NCBI GenBank assembly: GCA_030674185.1
Contig: JAPXFY010000015.1
Coordinates: 27,798,185-27,862,184 of the forward strand
Length of the DNA: 64,000 nt
Source of the DNA: Monoplex corrugatus
Taxonomy: Eukaryota; Mollusca; Gastropoda; Littorinimorpha; Ranellidae
Direction of reading: 5' to 3'
Position numbers and translations under genes: made by a program. How positions within the stretch are numbered: position 1 is the stretch's first letter; every line of letters starts with the position of its first letter. The notes below the pieces were generated by a model. The model did not search any database and was not told the DNA's origin. It worked only from the letters and a program-made list of their open reading frames with translations. This document shows positions 55,881-64,000 of this stretch, one piece after another.

Positions 55881-56289
55881 GCGCAGTAGCCAAGACACAA
55901 CAAGGAAGCAGGGAGGGATTGTGGTGGAGGGGAGAAAAGAGGGCTTTGGCAGCCCTGGCAAAAGCGAATTATTTATTAGGGACAAGATCTCATTGGCGTT
56001 CCTTGTTGAGCATGTTTGTGGCATCGCTTTATTGCATGATTGCCTTGTTGGGGCCGGTCAACCCGTTTTTCCCGCCCATTCTACCCCTTGGGAAGTAGAG
56101 GAGAGGAAGATGAGACTTGGAGGTGGATGCCGAGTGTAGATACTATTAAGGTAAAGTTTGTTCCCCAATTTGCGTGAACATGTAATCTTCCCGTGAACAC
56201 CCACACCCACTGACCAGACATGGATCAGTTTTTACTCGTGGGGTTGGCTTATAATGATTTTTCGTATTTATTATTATCATTATCATTAC
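55881..56289. other. Unassigned sequence with a shared 22-base block
   Basis: TTTATTGCATGATTGCCTTG and TT (56028-56049) are the exact complement of 50321-50342. No gene seen. Confidence 0.45.
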
Positions 56290-56765
56290 CATTATTATTA
56301 ATGCTCAAAGCTCAGCAGACTGCACAGAATCATATCAGGGCGATAACCATCTCAAGACACATACACCACCTCGATGACCCCGAAAAAAAAGAACAGCTAG
56401 GACAGAAAATTATGTGCTCATATCAACGATTCGGGCCATTATTCTAAAGACAAACCCCTGGCGTAGATCATCCAGTTTATCAGCACGGAGTTTGACTAAA
56501 CGAACTTAACTAAGTACATTAAAACTGGCTCAGTTATCACATTTCTTCAGAGCCAAAAATGCAGTTGATGCACGTACTCAGTTATCAATTCTAGTTGAAA
56601 GTGTGTAAGATTTTACAGAACACACACAGGTGAATGGACCGGCAAGGAGAAAATGATAGAATGGAGCGATTAGAAACACAGAGGAAAAGACAAAATGTCT
56701 AGCACATAATTTCCTGAGAGTGGATACAATATTTATAGTGAAACAACCCCCCAGCATCCCTACAA
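56290..56765 (-). mobile_element. SINE-C copy 4
   Basis: Shares CAGAGCCAAAAATGCAGTTG, CAGGTGAATGGACCGGCAAG, TCTAGCACATAAT and the TATA-like ATTTATA on the complement at 56729-56737, ending near GGGATGCTGGGGGG on the minus strand. The left (3') end is AAT-rich on the minus strand (56262-56300), a normal SINE tail. Confidence 0.65.
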
Positions 56766-56787
56766 TGGGCGGGGTGGGGTGGGGGTT

Positions 56788-57125
56788 GAATGATGGGTGC
56801 GGTAGTCAGGTGGGTGAATGTCGGACTTCCAATGGCAAGGTCCTGGATTCAATCTCCTTACACATCTCCGCCTGGTGGGTAAAAGATGGAATCTTTTTTT
56901 TTCTGATCCCATTGTTCAACACTGTGCCCGTGCCTAAACGCCATTCGTGTGTATACGTATGCCGAATATCAAACAACGGCGATAAAAACCCTGCAAGTCA
57001 TGTCAGTGGCTGGCTTTTAGAGACAGGAAACCCCCCAGCATGTACACCTACCACCGGTACAATGTACAGACTGAGCAACAACACAATGGAGTGTGGTCAG
57101 CTCGCCCAACAGTCCGAATGCTGTG
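56788..57125 (+). mobile_element. SINE-A copy 3
   Basis: tRNA-like head with TAGTCAGGTGG (56803-56813) and a B-box-like GGATTCAATC near 56845, then CCTGGTGGGTAAAAGATGGA, GTGCCCGTGCCTAAACGCC, TTCGTGTGTATACG (56945-56958), CCCTGCAAGTCATGTCAGTG and CCCAGCATGTACACC. Its right end merges into the 48-bp array. It starts close to the 5' end of the minus-strand SINE-C copy, a head-to-head pair. Confidence 0.7.
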
Positions 57126-57136
57126 TCATGCACTGA

Positions 57137-58370
57137 ATATCCGACCATATGCCAGTCTAAAGGAGTGCTATGTAATGCACTAAAATATCCGACCATATGC
57201 CAGTCTAAAGGAGTGCTGTGTAATACACTAAAATGTCCGACAATATGCCAGTCTAAAGGAGTGCTATGTAATGCACTAAAATATCCGACCATATGCCAGT
57301 CTAAAGGAGTGCTGTGTAATACACTAAAATGTCCGACCATATGCCAGTCTAAAGGAGTGCTGTGTAATACACTAAAATGTCCGACAATATGCCAGTCTAA
57401 AGGAGTGCTATGTAATACACTAAAATATCCGACCATATGCCAGTCTAAAGGAGTGCTATGTAATACACTAAAATGTCCGACAATATGCCAGTCTAAAGGA
57501 GTGCTATGTAATACACTAAAATATCCGACCATATGCCAGTCTAAAGGAGTGCTATGTAATACACTAAAATGTCCGACCATATGCCAGTCTAAAGGAGTGC
57601 TATGTAATACACTAAAATGTCCGACCATATGCCAGTCTAAAGGAGTGCTATGTAATGCACTAAAATATCCGACCATATGCCAGTCTAAAGGAGTGCTATG
57701 TAATACACTAAAATGTCCGACCATATGCCAGTCTAAAGGAGTGCTATGTAATACACTAAAATGTCCGACAATATGCCAGTCTAAAGGAGTGCTATGTAAT
57801 ACACTAAAATATCCGACCATATGCCAGTCTAAAGGAGTGCTGTGTAATGCACTAAAATGTCCGACAATATGCCAGTCTAAAGGAGTGCTATGTAATGCAC
57901 TAAAATATCCGACCATATGCCAGTCTAAAGGAGTGCTATGTAATGCACTAAAATATCCGACCATATGCCAGTCTAAAGGAGTGCTATGTAATGCACTAAA
58001 ATATCCGACCATATGCCAGTCTAAAGGAGTGCTATGTAATACACTAAAATATCCGACCATATGCCAGTCTAAAGGAGTGCTATGTAATACACTAAAATAT
58101 CCGACCATATGCCAGTCTAAAGGAGTGCTGTGTAATGCACTAAAATATCCGACCATATGCCAGTCTAAAGGAGTGCTGTGTAATGCACTAAAATATCCGA
58201 CCATATGCCAGTCTAAAGGAGTGCTATGTAATGCACTAAAATATCCGACCATATGCCAGTCTAAAGGAGTGCTGTGTAATGCACTAAAATATCCGACCAT
58301 ATGCCAGTCTAAAGAAGTGCTATGTAATGCACTAAAATGTCCGACCATATGCCAGTGTAAAGGAGTTCGG
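57137..58370. repeat. 48-bp minisatellite, about 26 units
   Basis: Unit CGACCATATGCCAGTCTAAA, GGAGTGCTATGTAATGCACT, AAAATATC. Variable sites are TAT/TGT before CCG, ACC/ACA after it, CTA/CTG and GCA/ACA; the combinations come in runs (ACA with GCTATG, for example). Because 48 is 3 x 16, frames of 434 codons (+) and 507 codons (-) stay open; on the plus strand each unit reads YPTICQSKGVLCNALK. The last unit decays into unique sequence. No promoter, splice site or signal supports translation. Confidence 0.97.
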
Positions 58371-58414
58371 CGAATAACGCAATACAACGAGTTATGATAA
58401 TAGTTTGCACTTTG

Positions 58415-58450
58415 TGTGTGTGCGTGTGTATGTGCGCACGCGTGGATATG

Positions 58451-58529
<79 letters not shown>

Positions 58530-58578
58530 TGGTATCTCATGAATCAAAACCACAGCTTTCCTTACAATCTCTGTATTT

Positions 58579-58639
<61 letters not shown>

Positions 58640-58725
58640 GAGAGGGGGAAGAGAGAAGAGAGAGAGCGGGGGGACAGAGAGAGAGAGAGAGAAGAGACAG
58701 AAAGAGAGAGAGAGAGAGAGGATGG
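58415..58725. repeat. (GT)n and (GA)n microsatellites
   Basis: GT at 58415-58526 with a TTGT break, GT at 58579-58602, then GA with GGAAG and GCGGGGGG breaks to 58721. Confidence 0.95.
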
Positions 58726-59039
58726 AGGAGGAAAGACCTCTTCCCTTGTCGTGACCACCACTGGTGAGGGAGACCACAATCACTTGTCCTTACCTACCCC
58801 CAATGGCCATTTACATTCCTTTGATGCTTCTTTCCGGCTGGGGTGGTCAGGTTCTCCAAAACTGTGTGTATGTTGTGTTGTTATTTTCGTGTCCCCTCCC
58901 CTCCCCTCACATGACCATTTAAAGAACTTGAATGACCTATTAAAAACAATCAGCAGACAAAATTGTACACAGATATATTTCCGTCTTGCAGACAATTGCA
59001 CGAGTTAGCAAAGATAAGAATGCAACCCGAGACAAACTC
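58726..59039. other. Unassigned sequence
   Basis: No recognised feature. Confidence 0.4.
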
Positions 59040-59410
59040 CATAAAGATGTGGATGGGTGCCCCCCCCCTCCCCCTCTCTTCAGAGCTGGGGAAAGTAAAA
59101 CAGCAAGGCAAAGAAGACTGCCTTGGTTACTTACTTATAATGCTCATTATGCCACTGACATGTAAGTCAGCAATGACAATTTTCTACTCTTGTTTGTTCT
59201 GAGGCAGACTGCAGAATACCCCAGGTGTATTTCACGGCACCGAGGTCTCCTATTGTGAGCCGTCAGGTGTTTTGGGGTCTTCCTCTCTTACTAGAGGAGA
59301 TGGGCATCGCCCTCATAATGCTGGCTCGTGGGTAGCGAGGTCTCTACCACCCACAGACATGCTTATTACCACCTTACTGCCCACACCTCGAGGTTACGGG
59401 CCAGTCTTTC
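59040..59410 (+). mobile_element. SINE-B copy 3
   Basis: GGATGGGTGCC, GAGCTGGGGAAAGTAAAACA, then about 150 bases not shared with the other copies, then GGAGATGGGCATCGCCCTCA, TAATGCTGGC and GCGAGGTCTCTACCACC. The extra segment may be an insertion or diverged body. Confidence 0.5.
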
Positions 59411-59726
59411 ACGTTTTTGAAAGAAGAAAAACGTAGCTAATATAGGAGGAAGGAAATCATTAGTGGCAATGGCAGAGAAGGGGGAGAAGGGCAGGAGCAA
59501 TGAGATACAAGTCTATGTGCCATGACGAGAGGAGGAGAAGGTAGGGGGGGGGGGAGGGCACGTGCCAGCAGGCCCCATACTGATGTTGCCAAACTTGCTG
59601 TCTTCATCACTCTTATCCGCATACATCTCACTTGATAACATCACTCTCCTTTACACCTCGCTTTTCTACGTGGAGCAATTTTACATCCACAGTAAAAAGG
59701 AGGGTTAAAGGGGGGAAAACAGAGAA
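59411..59726. other. Unassigned sequence
   Basis: G-rich at 59542-59558. No gene seen. Confidence 0.4.
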
Positions 59727-59791
<65 letters not shown>

Positions 59792-60131
59792 TAGCCTACA
59801 CAGAGGGGAGACAGAGAAAAATGTACACAGAGAGGAGAGGGGAGAGGGAGAGGGGGAGAGAGAGAGAGGCAGAGAGAGAGACAGAGACAGAGAGAGATGT
59901 ACACAGAGAAGGGAGAGAGATAGAGAGAAAGGGGGAGGAGGGATAGAGAGGGGGAGACAGAGAGACAGAAAGAGAAGCAGAGACAGACAGATAGACAGAC
60001 GAAGACAGACAGAAAGAGATGTAGACAGAGAGGGGAAGAGAGGGGGAGAGAGGGGGAGAGAAAGAGAGAGGGGTCAGAGATGGGTCGAGATTGGAAAACG
60101 GGCTTATTGTTACTGTTAATGTTGATGATGT

Positions 60132-60201
<70 letters not shown>

Positions 60202-60202
60202 A
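59727..60202. repeat. (GA)n complex and (GAT)n
   Basis: GA with degenerate 60-base-scale repeats (AGATGTACACAGAGA at 59817, 59896; AGATGTAGACAGAGAGG at 60017) to 60078, then (GAT)n at 60123-60202, which precedes a retroposon-like GCACCCCACGCTAGGCACTC. Confidence 0.9.
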
Positions 60203-60443
60203 ATAACAATACTGCAAATTTGTTTAGAGGCACCCCACGCTAGGCACTCGGAGTGTTTTGCAGTACACATATGAAACAGCGAAATAACAGTCATACAAAC
60301 ATAATAGGTAATAGTTATATATACAGACGTATGATTTTATGCCAATACGGTATTTACACACATAGTGGTTAAATAACAATTATAAATATACAAGCACAAA
60401 ATATACACAGTACACGCAATGCGTTGACGATAACCATAAGTTA

Positions 60444-60561
60444 CACGCACGCACACACACACACACACACGCGTGCACGCACGCAGGCACGCACACACAT
60501 ACAGACACGCACGCACACACAAGCACACACACACCATACACACGACTACGTTGGTCCACTC

Positions 60562-60639
<78 letters not shown>

Positions 60640-60640
60640 T
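60444..60640. repeat. AC array
   Basis: Degenerate AC with GC steps to 60545, then pure AC from 60568. Confidence 0.95.
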
Positions 60641-61990
<1,350 letters not shown>

Positions 61991-62149
61991 AACACACAGT
62001 GTTTTCTTCACCGAAACATATCGACCTAGGAACAGAGTGAAGCGGTGGAAACCCATTTGGGGGCCTAAGCAGTGCTTCTGCATTTTCACCATTTCTTTTT
62101 AGATTTTCTTTATCGCCTTATACTTTGGTGTTCTTGATCTATACTCTTG

Positions 62150-62460
62150 AACCTTGAAGATAGTGATTTGAATGTGATAAGGACAATAAGATGTTTGTAA
62201 CTGCAATTCATCTATAAACGCATGTTTGACTACATAGTGAGTGAAAATCTCATCAAGTGATTTCATGTATAATCAGAAAGGTAATGGTCCAAGGACAGAC
62301 CCCTGAGGTATGCCATACTGGACTGTGACAGGAACGGATCTCGTTTTCTCGATGGCGACAATCAAAGCAGAGAGATACATTCAAGATTTTCAGCAGTGCT
62401 GATTCTGTATTAAAATCACTCAATACTGATGTCATTTTCCACAAGAAATCTGAACAGTAT
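62150..62460 (-). pseudogene. L2-like LINE RT fragment
   Basis: Minus strand RSVPVTVQYGIPQGSVLGPL (QGSVLGP codons at 62286-62306), then after one stop LYMKSLDEIFTHYVVKHAFI and DELQLQTS. G(I/V)PQGSVLGPLLF is RT block 4/5 of CR1/L2-type LINEs, and HHAFADDTQLQ is the expected next box; here FADD reads FIDE, so the catalytic Asp pair is lost. This element differs from the RTE-like fragment beside it. Confidence 0.6.
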
Positions 62461-62562
62461 CAGTGTATCAACAACAGAAAAATACCAGTGAGTTATTTCT
62501 TGGTCAAGCTATCAGTGTATCAACAACAGAAAAATACCAGTGAGTTATTTCTTGGTCAAGCT
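62459..62562. repeat. Exact 52-bp tandem duplication
   Basis: ATCAGTGTATCAACAACAGA through TTCTTGGTCAAGCT occurs twice without a mismatch, at 62459-62510 and 62511-62562. Confidence 0.97.
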
Positions 62563-64000
62563 ACAAATTCCAATAGCATCAAGACTTTTTGAGATGTTTC
62601 GTCTTTGTATTACTTATTTGCAACAAAGAATATTGTAGCTTTGAACATCCGCACTCTCTTCTACAGCAGAAGCAGCAACAACAACAACGACAACAGAACG
62701 ACAACAACAACAAAAGCGAAACAGCGATCTGGCGTCCACTGTTTCCCATTCTCAATCCTCTTAGGCCATAAATGGGAAACTCCTGCCTTTAACTTAATCA
62801 AGTCCCGCTCTCTCCACGAGTGATTCTTCATTGTAACTGGCAAGCCACTTTAAATTCCAGAGCCCTCTTCCTTCAGGGAGGGGGAAAGAACAAGAAATTC
62901 TCCTCATGAAGGGAAGAAAGCGTTGCGCATTCCGAGTTTCCGGAATAATCCACGTGGCTACTTGCTTGCCTATAAAAACCTATTCTTGTGATAACTACTG
63001 TTTCACAATGCTCCCATCCGTGTAATAAAGACCAGATGCTGACAACAAAAATCAATAGCAACTCTCTGAGTGGGCATGTCATAAAAAAGAGACAGTGAAA
63101 AGAGCAGACGGTAACTGTGAATGCAGTGGTGAAAGTGTTCCATGCCCACTGTATTGTTGCGTGCCTGGGTTCCATGCTGATTCTATTCCCAAGTCCTTCC
63201 CATTCCCGGTCTCTCTTTCCAACAGTTTGCTTTGAAAATAGCGTTTGTCGAACAACTCCAACTATCGGTGTTACTGCCATTAAGCGTTCTCTCTCTTCTC
63301 TCTCTCTCGCTTCAACCCCAGCCCATCTCGAGTCAATTCTTTTTCTAATCTTTTTTCCATTTTTCGTTTGATATCAACTTGATTCATCTGCACATTTGAC
63401 ATCCTGTGCGCTGAAAAAACTATCTGTCAATGGAAAACAAAAGCCAATCACGTTTGAACACTTGTCTTCACTTTAGTACGCACTACAACAGAGCTCGTAT
63501 AAAGGCTGTGAAAAGTATCAATAGTGGACAAAAACAAGAACGACTTCTACTTAACTGACATTACTTTTTTTTTTAAATGCCTAGGTTAGCACAGTAAAGA
63601 AGAATAAAACTAGGAATGTACGGCCGAAATATGTTCGCCCCTTTATTACCCACGACTGTGAAAAAGAGTGAGTACATTTTTTTCTCATACCCATCACTAT
63701 AAAAGTCAACGACCGTGATTAAACAGAATTCAGTCTAACAGGAACTTCTATAAAATAGGAAATATTAAAAAGGATTGCTTGCGAAGTGTACAAGCGCTGG
63801 ACGTCAACAGTAATGGCAATGATAAAGAAGATATGATCACCACTACTACCAACGATCATGACATCACAGTGTCCTCAACTCAAGTCACAGCGTATTCTAG
63901 ATGCACATTATAGTTCAGTGCAGAAGACCACGGGAGAGATGAAGCGGGCATACAGAACTCGAGGTGGGCCACCAGAGGACATTACCCGTCGTCCGTATGT
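62563..64000. other. Unassigned sequence to the window end
   Basis: CAACAA-rich tract at 62666-62712. A CT tract lies near 63288-63308. Frames of 60-135 codons show no domain and no shared motif. Confidence 0.45.

Noticed and set aside
57017..58540. 507-codon minus-strand frame as a repeat protein gene
   Set aside because: It is the complement of the 48-bp array, extended by His-Thr codons from an AC tract. The opposite strand is equally open, and there is no start, splice or promoter evidence.

Overview
This window looks like intergenic, repeat-saturated nuclear DNA from an invertebrate, most likely a lophotrochozoan and probably a gastropod mollusc. The reasons are long GT/AC and GA/CT microsatellites every 1-2 kb, many unrelated minisatellites, tRNA-derived SINEs whose body (tRNA head, a segment near TTCGTGTGTATACG, long non-tRNA tail) resembles those common in marine snails, and decayed RTE-like, I-like, CR1-like and L2-like LINEs. 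I found no host protein-coding gene, no intact tRNA or rRNA gene and no CRISPR or bacterial-style operon. Species assignment is an inference; I could not search a database.

Layout. 0-5 kb: 3' end of a LINE (minus), a SINE-C copy, a 31-bp minisatellite with about 27 units, half of a TTAA-ended MITE, a SINE-A/SINE-B pair and a second SINE-C. 5-12 kb: a triplicated microsatellite module, an RTE-like 3' fragment followed by a longer RTE-like pseudo-element, and a 0.7-kb near-perfect palindrome. 12-25 kb: microsatellites, a young 37-bp minisatellite, an I-like LINE on the minus strand split by an RTE-like insertion on the plus strand, and a decayed array apparently related to the 37-bp repeat and carrying a MITE. 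25-37 kb: microsatellites, a possible solo LTR, a CR1-like LINE end, a 46-bp minisatellite, a LINE reduced to ORF1 plus RNase H, and an inverted repeat with a hammerhead-like motif. 37-48 kb: AC/GA arrays, SINE-C, SINE-B, a 69-bp minisatellite, SINE-A and a CR1-like LINE with an inverted 5' segment lying between two GA arrays. 48-64 kb: a CpG-dense block, tandem GT modules, a 41-bp and a 48-bp minisatellite, a second CR1-like LINE between GA arrays, further SINE copies, and RTE-like and L2-like fragments.

How it fits together. The window records transposition layered on tandem-repeat turnover: LINEs sit inside LINEs, MITEs in decayed arrays, and LINE tails run into simple repeats. The two longest open reading frames (48-bp and 69-bp arrays) are open on both strands mainly because their periods are multiples of three. 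The strongest leads are a CR1-like LINE family bracketed on both sides by (GA/TC)n, suggesting microsatellite-targeted insertion; a probable twin-priming inversion in one copy; a dated nesting of RTE-like into I-like; and a 37-bp repeat seen in both a fresh and a decayed state. All coordinates of degenerate elements are approximate and were read by eye.
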